Positions 1 to 8,334 of a DNA stretch of 29,875 bases are shown here, in pieces. Origin of the DNA: UBA2428 sp002343545 (GTDB taxonomy: Bacteria; Bdellovibrionota; UBA2428); NCBI GenBank assembly GCA_937952285.1, contig CALFZE010000092.1:1-29875 (forward strand). Reading direction: 5' to 3'. Position 1 is the stretch's first letter, and every line of letters begins with the position of its first letter. The notes beneath the pieces are model-generated. The model saw only the letters and a list, made by a program, of their open reading frames with translations, was not told where the DNA came from and searched no databases. The position numbers and the translations under genes are program-made.

Positions 1-1
1 C

Positions 2-601
2 CACACCTGCGTACGTCTCTCGAGCGGTCAGGTACGTTGCTGGGGTTACAACGCTTTCGGCCAAGTCTGCAACGGCACGACGACCTCGCGCCGCACGCCG
101 GGGCTCGTCGGCAGCGGCTACGCTTCGATCTCTTCGGGCGCGCACCATTCCTGCGCGCGCAAGAACGACGGACGTCTCTTCTGTTGGGGCGTGAACGGAT
201 TCGGTCAGGTGGGCGACGGCACGACGACGAGTCATGCGACGCCCGTCGAGATTCTCCCGTCCATCGATTTTATCGACACGGGCTACTACCACAACTGCGT
301 GCTCTCGGGCGGCAAGCCGAAGTGTTGGGGCGGCAACGGGGCCGGTCGTCTCGGCGACGCGTCGACGATCGATCGTTACTACCCGCCGAAAGACCCGAAC
401 TCCGGAAGCTGCGTCGTGCTCGCGACGAGTTCGAACTTGTACGGGGCCACTTGCACGTGCGACGGCTTCGTTTGCGCCTTGCAGGTCAGCGCCCGCACCT
501 ATACTTCTCCGAAGGGGTGGGTGACCTATACGGTTCGCGACGGCAGCGGCAACTACACGGCTTCGGGGGCGCTGACGGTAAGCATCAGGGATATCCCTTA
601 A
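2..601 (+). CDS. RCC1-repeat protein, C-terminal part (5' end outside window)
   Basis: Reading frame open from the first bases of the window, ending at TAA 599-601; the start lies upstream. The visible 199 residues contain repeated units of the RCC1/alpha-tubulin-suppressor type, each with a Cys, then a C-W-G motif and a G-x-G-x-x-x-x-x-x-x-P stretch, for example CWGYNAFGQVCNGTTT, CWGVNGFGQVGDGTTT and CWGGNGAGRLGD. The two cysteines per repeat suggest disulfide-stabilised blades in an exported protein. The last ~50 residues leave the repeat pattern and look like a small beta-rich tail (YTVRDGSGNYTASGALTVSI). RCC1 repeats form beta-propellers used for protein binding; no enzymatic function can be given. 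The 3' end overlaps the convergent glycosyltransferase gene by 17 bp. Confidence 0.8.
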   Translation, partial: HTCVRLSSGQVRCWGYNAFGQVCNGTTTSRRTPGLVGSGYASISSGAHHSCARKNDGRLFCWGVNGFGQVGDGTTTSHATPVEILPSIDFIDTGYYHNCVLSGGKPKCWGGNGAGRLGDASTIDRYYPPKDPNSGSCVVLATSSNLYGATCTCDGFVCALQVSARTYTSPKGWVTYTVRDGSGNYTASGALTVSIRDIP

Positions 602-1538
602 CGCCGACCGAGTCCGGCAGCCCGGGGACCGCGAGCGAGCGGCCCGCGAGATCGTCTTTGACGAGTTGCACGAGCGCCGCCGCTTCTTCCCGTCGTCCGC
701 GAAGCGCGTAGAAGGCGGCGCGGGCGAGAAGGCTGAGGATCAGGTTCGGCCGGAAGGCCGGGTAGTATTTTCGGAAGAGCCAAAGGTGCGAGCGAAAGAG
801 GAGCCTCGTCGTTCGGGGATTGCGGCGCCGGAGCCCGGTGCTGAGGCCCTCGTGGTGGAGGACGCGAAGGTTCCGATCGCAGAGCGAGGGGTAGCCCCGC
901 CGCGCGATCCCCAGGCACCAATCCGCTTCTTCCCCGTAGAGAAAGTATCCTTCCGGCATGGGGCCCCATTCGGAGAGACGTCCCGCGCGGAAAAGCATGA
1001 AGGCTCCCACGACGTAGTCGACCCGCCGATAGCGGCGCGACGGGGAAAAAACTCGGAAGCGTCGTCCGCGCCCCAGCGCCGCGATGCGCCCGAGCCAGGG
1101 GAGGATCCGTCCCCCTTCGGATTGCACGACGTCGGGTCGGTCGTAGTGGCAGACGCAAGCTCCGAGCGGCCCCACCTTGCCACGGCGTTCGAGCGCCCGG
1201 AGTGATTCGAGGGCCTGCGCGGAAAGCTCGGGATTCGGTAGCACGAGATCCGGGTTCAAGAGAAAAACGGGGGCCTCGTCGGCCGCTTCGGCGCGAACGA
1301 GACGGAAGAGTGCGTTGCAGCCCGCCGCGAAGCCGCCGTTCGCGTCGGAGCGATGGAGCTCGGCGTTTCCGGGCGTGGCCGAAAGTCCCTGGCGGAGGCG
1401 CTCGAAATTCTCGGAGCTCGAGGCGTTGTCCCAAATGAGGATGCGCGCCTCGAATCCGTTTTGGCGGGTGATCGAGGCGACGGCTTCGAGCGTGGCTTCC
1501 GGCGTATTGTAATGGACGATGAGGAAGTAGGCTTTCAT
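585..1538 (-). CDS. family 2 glycosyltransferase (rhamnosyltransferase-like)
   Basis: 317-residue cytoplasmic or membrane-associated GT-A glycosyltransferase, expected to add a sugar from a nucleotide-sugar donor to a lipid-linked oligosaccharide. Visible motifs are the N-terminal LIVHYNTPEATLEAV, the WDNAS motif at about 36-40, NGGFAAGCN at about 67-75, and LLNPDLVLP at about 93-101, where NPD is at the place of the DxD metal motif. YGEEADWCLG follows near residue 210 and is typical of WbbL/RfbF-type GT2 enzymes. The frame stays open far upstream, but the start at 1538 is preferred because it gives the GT2 N-terminus and an ATGA overlap with the stop of the flippase gene just upstream, so the two are translationally coupled. 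The donor sugar cannot be told from sequence. Confidence 0.9.
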   Translation of the reverse strand: MKAYFLIVHYNTPEATLEAVASITRQNGFEARILIWDNASSSENFERLRQGLSATPGNAELHRSDANGGFAAGCNALFRLVRAEAADEAPVFLLNPDLVLPNPELSAQALESLRALERRGKVGPLGACVCHYDRPDVVQSEGGRILPWLGRIAALGRGRRFRVFSPSRRYRRVDYVVGAFMLFRAGRLSEWGPMPEGYFLYGEEADWCLGIARRGYPSLCDRNLRVLHHEGLSTGLRRRNPRTTRLLFRSHLWLFRKYYPAFRPNLILSLLARAAFYALRGRREEAAALVQLVKDDLAGRSLAVPGLPDSVGVKGYP

Positions 1539-3100
1539 TCGCGAGCCTTCGCGCCCCGAAGTCGACGGAGCGCCAAGTAGAGTCCTCCGTAGGCGGCCGA
1601 AAAAAGGGCGACGCGAAGGGCGGCGTGGAAGAAGCTTCCCGTGACCGCGGCGAGGGGGAGCGTCCTCGCCAAGAGGGCCGCCAGCGCCCCGATCGCGGCC
1701 TGACGGCCGAACTCGGCGAGCGGCAATCCGACGCGCCATCCGACTTGCCGGACGAGGAAATGGAGCAAGAGGGCGCTTTCCAAAAGGATCGAGAGCGTCG
1801 TCGCCGCGATGAGGCTCTCGCCGCGGTTCGGTCCGAAGCCGAAGCCCGTCCATTCGCGGGTCAGAACGAGCGCGGCCACGACGTAGCCGGCGCCCCGAAG
1901 CGTCGAGGTCCACGCCGCGACCTTCGTTTGGCCGGTCGTGTAGAAGTAGGTGCTCACGAGGCGGTTCAGATTCTGGGCGGGCACGGCCCATCCGAGGCCC
2001 CAAAGTAGCGCCGAGATGAGCGCGGCTTCCGGGGCGGAGAGACGCCCCCCCTGCAACACGAGCGTGACGGACTCTCCCGCGAAGACCGTAAAGAGAAACC
2101 CGAAGTAGGCCAGGTAAGGGGCCGATTTCGCGAGCGACGCGCGGATGCGGGAAGCGATGTAGCCGCGCTCCGCGTGACGGGCGAGGTCGGCCAGATCGGC
2201 CGACGAGATGGCTTGGCCGAGGACTTGGAGCGGGAGCATCGAGACGAACTGCGCGTAGGCGATCGACGCGACCGTACCGACCGCGAGCGTGCTGGCCGTG
2301 TAGATTTCGAAGAAGGACGCGAGTTGGATCGAGGTGCGCGCCGCGAGCAGCTGCCGCGCGTTCGTCAACATGACCTTCGTTTCCGGCAGCACGCCTTTCG
2401 TGCGGCGATAGCGACCGAGACTCGACGCGGACTTCGCGAAGAGGATGCCGAACATGAGCAGGCTGCCCGCGAGATACGCGCTACCGAGCACGAAGGGCAT
2501 CCGGGCCTCGACGAGCTCGTGGCCGAAGCCGAGGAGAACGGCGATCATGACGAGGTTCCAGAAGAAAGGACCGAGGTTCGACAGGACGTAGCGTCGTTGG
2601 GCGAGCAGAACGGACTGGGCCCAGGCGCTGAGGCACCAGAAGGCGACGCCCCAAATCGTCCAGCGGAAAAGCGTCGTGGTCCGGACCCGGGTCTCGGCGT
2701 CGAAGCCCGGCGTCAGGGCTTCGATGATCGCGCCCGAAAAGACGGACATCGCGACGACGATGAAGAGGGTCGCCGCGGCGATGATCGCGAGGCTCTGCCA
2801 AGCGAGCGTTCGCTTCGTCTCGGCCGAAGCTTCCGAGTCCCCGAGCTTGCCGTAGACCGAAACGAAACTGGCCGGAATGATCCCTTCGCCGATCAAGTTC
2901 TGGAGGATCTGCGGGATGCGAATGGCGGCCCGGTAGACGTCGGCCATGCCCGAGGCCCCGAGGTAGTGGGCGAGCAGTCGCTCCCGAACGAGCCCCGCGA
3001 TCCGGCTGGTCAAGATGCCCGTCGCGACGAGGGCCGCCGATCCTCCTCGTCTTAAGCGTGCGGTAAGACTGGAATCCGGCATCTTCGGTAAAGATACCAT
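1535..3100 (-). CDS. MurJ/MviN-family lipid-linked glycan flippase
   Basis: About 521 residues of a polytopic inner-membrane protein of the MOP superfamily. The N-terminal region contains the family hallmark TSRIAGLVRERLLAHYLGAS followed by ADVYRAAIRIPQILQNLIGEG, close to the MurJ signature of a DAFxxAFxIPNxLRxLxGEG stretch. Some twelve or more hydrophobic segments follow. MurJ flips lipid II; in a polysaccharide locus a homologue may instead act as the Wzx-type flippase for the repeat unit made by the neighbouring transferases, and I cannot separate these. A frame-open start exists at 3154, and 3082 is another candidate; 3100 is chosen because 3154 would leave only 20 bp to the divergent gene. 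The 3' end overlaps the GT2 gene (ATGA). Confidence 0.85.
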   Translation of the reverse strand: MVSLPKMPDSSLTARLRRGGSAALVATGILTSRIAGLVRERLLAHYLGASGMADVYRAAIRIPQILQNLIGEGIIPASFVSVYGKLGDSEASAETKRTLAWQSLAIIAAATLFIVVAMSVFSGAIIEALTPGFDAETRVRTTTLFRWTIWGVAFWCLSAWAQSVLLAQRRYVLSNLGPFFWNLVMIAVLLGFGHELVEARMPFVLGSAYLAGSLLMFGILFAKSASSLGRYRRTKGVLPETKVMLTNARQLLAARTSIQLASFFEIYTASTLAVGTVASIAYAQFVSMLPLQVLGQAISSADLADLARHAERGYIASRIRASLAKSAPYLAYFGFLFTVFAGESVTLVLQGGRLSAPEAALISALLWGLGWAVPAQNLNRLVSTYFYTTGQTKVAAWTSTLRGAGYVVAALVLTREWTGFGFGPNRGESLIAATTLSILLESALLLHFLVRQVGWRVGLPLAEFGRQAAIGALAALLARTLPLAAVTGSFFHAALRVALFSAAYGGLYLALRRLRGAKARE

Positions 3101-3141
3101 GAGCCTTTTGGGTCCCGCGCCGAGAACTTTGGTGCGCCGCC

Positions 3142-3168
3142 TCAAGGTCGTCAAAAAACTGCCGATAA
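3142..3168 (+). promoter_or_regulatory. sigma-28-like promoter candidate of the priming transferase gene
   Basis: TCAAGGTC (3142-3149), 11 bases, then GCCGATAA (3161-3168). The downstream box is identical to the FliA/sigma-28 -10 consensus and the upstream box matches 5 of 8 positions of TAAAGTTT at the consensus spacing. The ATG lies six bases after the -10 box, so the transcript would be leaderless or nearly so. A related element precedes the Wzz-like gene. Matched by eye; weak evidence on its own. Confidence 0.35.
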
Positions 3169-3174
3169 GAAAGT

Positions 3175-3972
3175 ATGACTAAGAAAGCCTCGGCTTTCGT
3201 ACTCGGAAGCGGTCCGCGCGATCGGGCCCGTCGACTGATGCGACTCTTCGCCGACCCGGGCCTCGAGGCCTCGATGGGCGAAGAGGCGGATCTGCGCACG
3301 GAGCTTTTCCTCCGGAGTCTCGAGCTCGCGTACCTCGAGGAGCGGGCCCGCGCTTACGCGCCCCTCAAGATGCTGATCGATTTTGTCGGCGCCTTCGCGT
3401 TGTTGGTCGCGTTGAGTCCGATCTTGTTCGTTTGCGCTTTGCTGACCAAGTTGGAGCAGCCGTGGGAGCCCGTTTTCTTCCTGCAGTGGCGTTTGGGCCA
3501 CCGGGCCAAGCCTTTCCGTATCTTCAAGTTCCGTACGATGCGCCCGGCGCGCGAAACCGCTTCGCACGGCAAGCCGCTCGCGAAGGAAGATCACGAGTAT
3601 CGGGTCACGAAGCTCGGGGCTTTCCTGCGCAAGTACAAACTCGACGAGTTGCCGCAGCTCTTTAACGTGCTCTCGGGCAGCATGTCCCTCATCGGCCCGC
3701 GTCCGCTTTCGCTTTTCGATTCGGCCTCGATCGATCCGAAGTACTACAACCGCTACGCGGTCCGTCCCGGCATGACGGGGCTTTGGCAGTCCCGCCATTC
3801 CTCGTTCTCGGACGGGGAGTTAAAGCTGCGTCTGGATTGCGAGTACGCCGAGAGAATCGGCTTCCGGATCGACGTCGAGATCGTGCTCTCCACCATTCCC
3901 ATGGTCTTGCGGGGGGAAGAGCGGTCGAACGCCGCGCGTCCCGGACGGACCGGCCGCGATCGCGCCGCCTAA
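3175..3972 (+). CDS. priming sugar-phosphate transferase (bacterial sugar transferase family)
   Basis: 265-residue membrane enzyme of the WcaJ/WbaP/PssY-type family that moves a sugar phosphate from a nucleotide sugar onto undecaprenyl phosphate, the first step of repeat-unit synthesis. One hydrophobic segment at about 66-90 (IDFVGAFALLVALSPILFV) is followed by the catalytic domain with KPFRIFKFRTM (112-122), KYKLDELPQLFNVLSGSMS (153-171) and the IGPRP motif (173-177), then RPGMTGLWQ. The enzyme lacks the extra N-terminal CoA-binding-like region and four-helix bundle of full-length WcaJ, so it is the short monotopic type. The ~60-residue N-terminal extension is unusual for this short type and unrecognised. 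The 3' end overlaps the convergent WecG-like gene by 4 bp. Confidence 0.93.
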   Translation: MTKKASAFVLGSGPRDRARRLMRLFADPGLEASMGEEADLRTELFLRSLELAYLEERARAYAPLKMLIDFVGAFALLVALSPILFVCALLTKLEQPWEPVFFLQWRLGHRAKPFRIFKFRTMRPARETASHGKPLAKEDHEYRVTKLGAFLRKYKLDELPQLFNVLSGSMSLIGPRPLSLFDSASIDPKYYNRYAVRPGMTGLWQSRHSSFSDGELKLRLDCEYAERIGFRIDVEIVLSTIPMVLRGEERSNAARPGRTGRDRAA

Positions 3973-4730
3973 GCGTTGCGCGAGCCGAAGCGGGCCTTGA
4001 TTCGGTCGACGAAATAGTAGGGAAAAAAGCGAAGATCGCGCCCCAAATAACGCCCGATCATCCGCCGCGGATTCTGGAAAAGGCGGTAAGCCCATTCGAC
4101 GCCGAAGCGGTTCATCCACGCGGGGGCGCGTCTTTCGTAGCCCGCCCAGAAATTCAAGGTCGCGCCGACGCAAAGGTAAGTGCGCGGCCGCGCGGAGGCT
4201 TGGCGGAGGGCCCGCGCGAAGTCGAGCTGCTTCGGGAAAGAGACGCCGATCACGACGAAGTCCGGATCCGACGCGAGGACCTCGTCCACGTAGCGCCGGA
4301 TTTGCGCGGGGTCTTTTTCGTACCCGAAGGGTGGGCTGAGCGTTCCAACAATTTGGATCCCGGGCCAACGATCGTGCGCGAATTTTTTGGCGCGCTCGCA
4401 AAGCTCCGCCGTCTCTCCGCCGAACAAAAAGACTCGACGTCGTTCCGTCTGGCGGCTCCGCGCCAAAAGCCTTTCGCAAAGCTCGACCCCGGGTACGTAG
4501 CTTTCGAAGGCGGGGCCGAAGAGGCGGCTTAGGAGAAAAACCACACGCGAATCCAGGACATGGTGCTCTGCGTCTAGGTAGGCCTCGCGAAGGGCGGGGC
4601 TTTCGTGAACGAGAACGAGGTGATCGACGTTGGGCGTTAAGACGATGCCGGGATGAGAGAGAATATGTCCAATCAAGGCTTCCACGCGCCCATTTGAGAC
4701 GGGAATCCCCAGAAGCCGGCTCGCTCGCAT
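3969..4730 (-). CDS. WecG/TagA/CpsF-family glycosyltransferase
   Basis: 253-residue GT26-type glycosyltransferase that adds the second sugar (N-acetylmannosamine, ManNAcA or another hexose, depending on member) to an undecaprenyl-linked primer. Motifs are TPNVDHLVLVHESPALREAY near residue 33, FLFGGETAELCERA, DPDFVVIGVSFPKQ and, close to the C-terminus, FGVEWAYRLFQNPRRM, the usual EWxxRLxxxPRR signature. The usual P-D-G stretch after the TPN motif is changed to LDSRV, so substrate choice may differ. It is transcribed against the two glycan genes on either side, alone on its strand between the priming transferase and the Wzz-like gene. The start at 4730 leaves a short divergent region shared with the Wzz-like promoter. 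Confidence 0.92.
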   Translation of the reverse strand: MRASRLLGIPVSNGRVEALIGHILSHPGIVLTPNVDHLVLVHESPALREAYLDAEHHVLDSRVVFLLSRLFGPAFESYVPGVELCERLLARSRQTERRRVFLFGGETAELCERAKKFAHDRWPGIQIVGTLSPPFGYEKDPAQIRRYVDEVLASDPDFVVIGVSFPKQLDFARALRQASARPRTYLCVGATLNFWAGYERRAPAWMNRFGVEWAYRLFQNPRRMIGRYLGRDLRFFPYYFVDRIKARFGSRNA

Positions 4731-4740
4731 TTCCTACGCC

Positions 4741-4768
4741 TAAAGGAAATCTTCACGAGCGTCGATAA
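4741..4768 (+). promoter_or_regulatory. sigma-28-like promoter candidate of the Wzz-like gene
   Basis: TAAAGGAA (4741-4748), 12 bases, then GTCGATAA (4761-4768): 5/8 and 7/8 matches to the FliA-type boxes. The same GATAAGAA string and nearly the same spacing occur before the priming transferase gene (3161-3170). Start codons GTG 4776 or ATG 4785 follow at once. Confidence 0.33.
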
Positions 4769-4784
4769 GAATGACGTGTTGGGA

Positions 4785-5741
4785 ATGAAGACATCTTCGA
4801 AGCCGATGTCCCCCGAGCCGCTTTCGACGGGATCTCCGCCGAAAGTCGCGCCGGCGCGGCCGGCCAATGTCTTCCCGCTTTCTTCGCCGAGAGTCTCGCG
4901 GCCTTCGGCGGCCGGCGTGCTGGCCCCGATCTTCCGCGCCGTTCTTTGGGCGGGCCTCTGGGGCGTGTTGGCGGGAGCTGCGACCTACGGAGCCGCCTTC
5001 GCGCTGCTGTCGAACTATTACAGCTTCGAGGGTCTCGTCTTTATTCCGCAGGCGACGGACCCCACCATCTTGCCGGTCGAAGCGGCCGGAGGCGGGGGCG
5101 GATCGATCCTGAGCCGCTTGCAAAAGGGGGCCGGAGGATCGAGCGCGGGGCTCGGCACGCCGACTACGATCCATAACTGGATCGACTTCCAGTACATCAA
5201 GATTCCGTTCCGCTACGTGAACGACGTCTACCTCTCGACGTCCGCGCTCATGTCGTCCCAATCGCTGATCCATCTCGAGGTGCACGGCAAGCAGATCGAA
5301 GAGGCGAAGCGCATGTTCCAGGAAATCGCCAAAGAGATCTCGGACCGCGTCGACCAGGAAAACAAGATCATTTCGAGTCGCATCGCTCAACAAGAAGAGC
5401 TCATCAACACGCAGATCAAGTTCCTCGACGACGTCCAGGAGAAGATCCGGGCGAGCATCACCGACGTCGGTTACGTTCCGCAGCTCGTCGAGCAGCTCAA
5501 CAAGGTGCTCGCCGAGAAGAGTTTTCTCCTCACGAAACTCACCTCCTTGAAGGCTTACCAGTCCGCGGACTACCTGCGTCCGGCCCAAGTGCTCTCGACG
5601 CGCTCGAACCTGGACAAGCCCGTGCGTCCGCGCAAAGGCCTGCTGGCCGCGGCCGTCGCGTTGGCGGTGATGCTGCTCGTCCTCGCCTTCGAGTACGAGC
5701 TGGCGACGCGCCGAAGTACGGCGTCCGAGCCGCCGCTTTAG
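4785..5741 (+). CDS. Wzz-like polysaccharide co-polymerase (chain-length determinant)
   Basis: 318-residue inner-membrane protein with the two-helix layout of polysaccharide co-polymerases. There is a Pro/Ser-rich cytoplasmic N-terminus (1-45) and a first membrane segment at about 52-75. A periplasmic domain follows, with a Gly-rich loop (101-124) and a long predicted coiled coil (about 168-257). NLDKPVRPRK (275-284), the proline-rich motif typical before the second helix, precedes the last segment (285-304). There is no C-terminal tyrosine-kinase domain, so it is the O-antigen-type or short class. It should set the length of the glycan made by the Wzy-like protein encoded 8 bp downstream. 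GTG 4776 is an alternative start; neither start has a convincing ribosome site. Confidence 0.8.
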   Translation: MKTSSKPMSPEPLSTGSPPKVAPARPANVFPLSSPRVSRPSAAGVLAPIFRAVLWAGLWGVLAGAATYGAAFALLSNYYSFEGLVFIPQATDPTILPVEAAGGGGGSILSRLQKGAGGSSAGLGTPTTIHNWIDFQYIKIPFRYVNDVYLSTSALMSSQSLIHLEVHGKQIEEAKRMFQEIAKEISDRVDQENKIISSRIAQQEELINTQIKFLDDVQEKIRASITDVGYVPQLVEQLNKVLAEKSFLLTKLTSLKAYQSADYLRPAQVLSTRSNLDKPVRPRKGLLAAAVALAVMLLVLAFEYELATRRSTASEPPL

Positions 5742-5749
5742 GGGGTCGC

Positions 5750-7072
5750 GTGGACCCGAACCTGCTTTCCCTGCAGCGCCTCGTTCACAAGATCGGGATG
5801 TGGGGCGTTTCCTTCGTGTACTTCTTCTTTATCTTCCGGATCGGCAAACAATTGCCCATCCCGAAAGACATCGACGTCGCCCTCTACATGGCCTTCGTCG
5901 CGCTGAACATCGCGGCCTTGCCGTTCGTGATCGTGCGCGTCGTCGGAAAGGCCTGGGCCGCCTTCGGCATCATCGGCTTCGGGGCCCTGCTCGCCGCGAC
6001 GGCCTACCAAAGCTACCTCTTCGGTCAGCCCGCGCGCCTTTCGGCCATCATGACCTCGCGGGAGCTGGGCGCGCTCGTTCCCTTCGTGATGCTGACGCTG
6101 TTCCGGGCGCCGCTGAGCTACTGGGCGAGGACCTTCTTCTACTGCTCCGTCGGCGTGATGGGCTACCAGTTTGTGGTCACTCTCTTCGTGGATCCCGAGA
6201 TTTTCGCGGGCACCGACGTGACGGGATTCAACATCCTCAAATCCGAGACGGAGTACTTTCGCTTCAACCTCTTCACGTCGGCCTACGCGATGGCCTACGC
6301 GATCGCGCATTGGGCGGGCGCCCGCCGCCGACTTTACTTTGTCCTCTTCTTCTCGGTCCTCTTCGTCTATCTTTTCTTTATCAACATGCAGCGGGGGATC
6401 CTGCTGAACTTCGTGGCCTTCGCGTTGATCCTCGGCGCGCTGCACCTCAGCTGGGGGCGTCGTGCGGCCACGCTCGGCTCTTTGCTGGCGACCGTGGTGT
6501 TCATCGGCCTCGTGCCGGGCCTCGAGTTCCTGCTGCGTGCGGCCTCGGCCAAGCTCGGTCCGCTCTTCGAGTCCCTCTCCTTCGTGAACAGCGGGGACTT
6601 CAACCTCATGCTGGGACTGGACGGGTCTTTCTTCGCGCGGATCATGGAAGTCGAGTTTGCCCGGGACCTCATCACGCGTTTCCCCCTGCTCGGGGTGGGA
6701 TCCTTGAATCAGGGCTGGTTGGAGTCCCGGGAAATCTACTACTTCGCGGACGACATCGGGATCGTGGGATTCTTGTCGCTCTACGGCCTGTTTGGCGGCG
6801 CGCTTCGGCTCGCCCCCCTCCTGATCGGACTTTGGGGCGGTGGGCGCGAGGGGCGCGCGAGCTTCAACGCGGATCGGAACGCGCTCTGGTACTTCTCCGT
6901 GTTCTTGCTACTGATGTTCGTCTGGTCGCTGCCGTACTACCAGTATCCTTCGCTCGTGACCTTCCCGGTGGCGGCGCTCTACTACGATCGCTTCTTCGGC
7001 GTCCGGTCGCCGGCGCCTCAGCCGCCTTCGCCCGGTAGGGTGTCGCCCGTGAGGCTCGTCAGGTCGACGTAG
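5750..7072 (+). CDS. Wzy / O-antigen ligase-like polytopic membrane protein
   Basis: 440 residues with roughly ten to twelve hydrophobic segments and a larger hydrophilic loop between about 270 and 330, the organisation of Wzy polymerases and WaaL ligases. The segment LGVGSLNQGWLESREIYY followed by DDIGIVGFLSLYGLFGG resembles the conserved region after the periplasmic loop of the O-antigen ligase/polymerase family (the usual G-x-G followed later by H/D-N). The start is GTG 5750, preceded by AGGGGG at a normal distance and only 8 bp after the Wzz-like stop, so the two form an operon. Its last 55 bp overlap the convergent TolC-like gene. Polymerase is preferred over ligase because of the Wzz-like partner. 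Confidence 0.72.
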   Translation: MDPNLLSLQRLVHKIGMWGVSFVYFFFIFRIGKQLPIPKDIDVALYMAFVALNIAALPFVIVRVVGKAWAAFGIIGFGALLAATAYQSYLFGQPARLSAIMTSRELGALVPFVMLTLFRAPLSYWARTFFYCSVGVMGYQFVVTLFVDPEIFAGTDVTGFNILKSETEYFRFNLFTSAYAMAYAIAHWAGARRRLYFVLFFSVLFVYLFFINMQRGILLNFVAFALILGALHLSWGRRAATLGSLLATVVFIGLVPGLEFLLRAASAKLGPLFESLSFVNSGDFNLMLGLDGSFFARIMEVEFARDLITRFPLLGVGSLNQGWLESREIYYFADDIGIVGFLSLYGLFGGALRLAPLLIGLWGGGREGRASFNADRNALWYFSVFLLLMFVWSLPYYQYPSLVTFPVAALYYDRFFGVRSPAPQPPSPGRVSPVRLVRST

Positions 7073-8298
7073 TCCTTCTCGATCGCGCGCTCGAGGCGGC
7101 GCACGACGACTTTCTGCTCGAAGAAATCCTGGACGGATCGGGAGTAGCCGTCGACGTCGAAGACGCCGGCCGTGAACTCTTTCCGGAAGCGCAGATAATC
7201 CTCTTCGAGCAGCCGGATGAGGTTCCGGTTCTCGCGCAGGAGCTCCAAGTTGCTCAGGATGTTGGCGCGGAACTGTTCGACGGTGCGGGAGAGCTGCTCG
7301 CGTAGGCGGCCTTGCTCGATGCGGATCTGGGCTTCTTTCTCGACGAAAGTCCGCGAGAGGGGACGGTAGGTGAGCAGCCCTTCGAAGAGCGGAATCGGGA
7401 TCTCGAGCACGGCTTGCACGCTCCACGTCGAAGGGTCGGGCGCGGGACCGAAGAGCCGCCATTGCCCGACGGAGGACTGCACCTTGAGGTGCGGTAGGCC
7501 GTTGGACATCGCGATCCATTTTTGCGACGAGATCTGGGAAAGCTGCTCGTCGATGGCCTTCAGGCGATTGGAGCGGGTGATCGCCTGATCACCTAGCTCG
7601 CCGCGGTTGCCGAGCGAATCCGCCTTGATGCCGGCGAGGATCGAGGCCGTGCTCACGTTCGCGGGGGTGAGCGTCAGTCCCGTCAGGAGCTTGAGGTCGA
7701 TCGCGCGCTGCGAGAACGCCATGCGGGCCAAAGTCTTCTCGCGGGTCAGAATGTGACCGCGATTTTTGATGCGCTGGAAGACGCGCTTCTGCGTGAGCAG
7801 GTGGCGGGCGGCTTTTTCGAGGTGCGAACTGAGTCCTTCGTAGACCGCGATGGCTTCGTCCGCGAGCGTGAGTTGGTCGCGGATCCGGATGAGGTCGTAG
7901 AACACGGTCGAGGCCTCGAGCTTGGCTCGGAGCAACTGGTCCTTCTCGAGGAGTTGGCTGCGGCGGAGCTCGGAGCGGGCGAGCGAGATCGTGTGGAAGG
8001 TGACCCCGCGGTCGTAGAGGCTGAGCGTGGCGTTGAGCGCGCCGACCGCCGAACCCGAACGCGGATTGTAGGAAGCCGTCACGTTCAGGTCGGGGTAGAG
8101 GCCGTCGTAGCTCAGGTCCACGGCCGCGTCGGAGGAGCGCGTCACGCTTTCGGCCACCTTGACGCTCGGCGCTTGTTTGGACGCCGCGATGACCTCGCGC
8201 CAGCCGATGGCGTCTTCCGTGGCGGCGGCCGACGGCGCGGCGTGTCCGAGGGAAACGATGCCGCACCCGGCGAAGAACAGGATCCTGCGCATGCCCAT
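7018..8298 (-). CDS. TolC-family outer-membrane efflux/secretion protein
   Basis: 426-residue protein with a signal peptide (MGMRRILFFAGCGIVSLG, then HAAPSAAA) and the OEP organisation of two alternating coiled-coil halves. A beta-strand-like segment LYPDLNVTASYNPRSG lies early; helical regions at about 105-185 and 310-400 are rich in Leu, Arg, Glu and Gln; a second beta segment LPHLKVQSSVGQW starts the second half. Such proteins trimerise into an outer-membrane channel plus periplasmic tunnel and work with inner-membrane exporters. No exporter or adaptor gene is adjacent. The convergent overlap with the Wzy-like gene suggests, but does not prove, a link to glycan export. ATG 8292 is an alternative start two codons in. 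Confidence 0.8.
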   Translation of the reverse strand: MGMRRILFFAGCGIVSLGHAAPSAAATEDAIGWREVIAASKQAPSVKVAESVTRSSDAAVDLSYDGLYPDLNVTASYNPRSGSAVGALNATLSLYDRGVTFHTISLARSELRRSQLLEKDQLLRAKLEASTVFYDLIRIRDQLTLADEAIAVYEGLSSHLEKAARHLLTQKRVFQRIKNRGHILTREKTLARMAFSQRAIDLKLLTGLTLTPANVSTASILAGIKADSLGNRGELGDQAITRSNRLKAIDEQLSQISSQKWIAMSNGLPHLKVQSSVGQWRLFGPAPDPSTWSVQAVLEIPIPLFEGLLTYRPLSRTFVEKEAQIRIEQGRLREQLSRTVEQFRANILSNLELLRENRNLIRLLEEDYLRFRKEFTAGVFDVDGYSRSVQDFFEQKVVVRRLERAIEKDYVDLTSLTGDTLPGEGG

Positions 8299-8334
8299 GG
8301 GAACATTAAACCATGAAGGTTCCGTGAAATCTCC

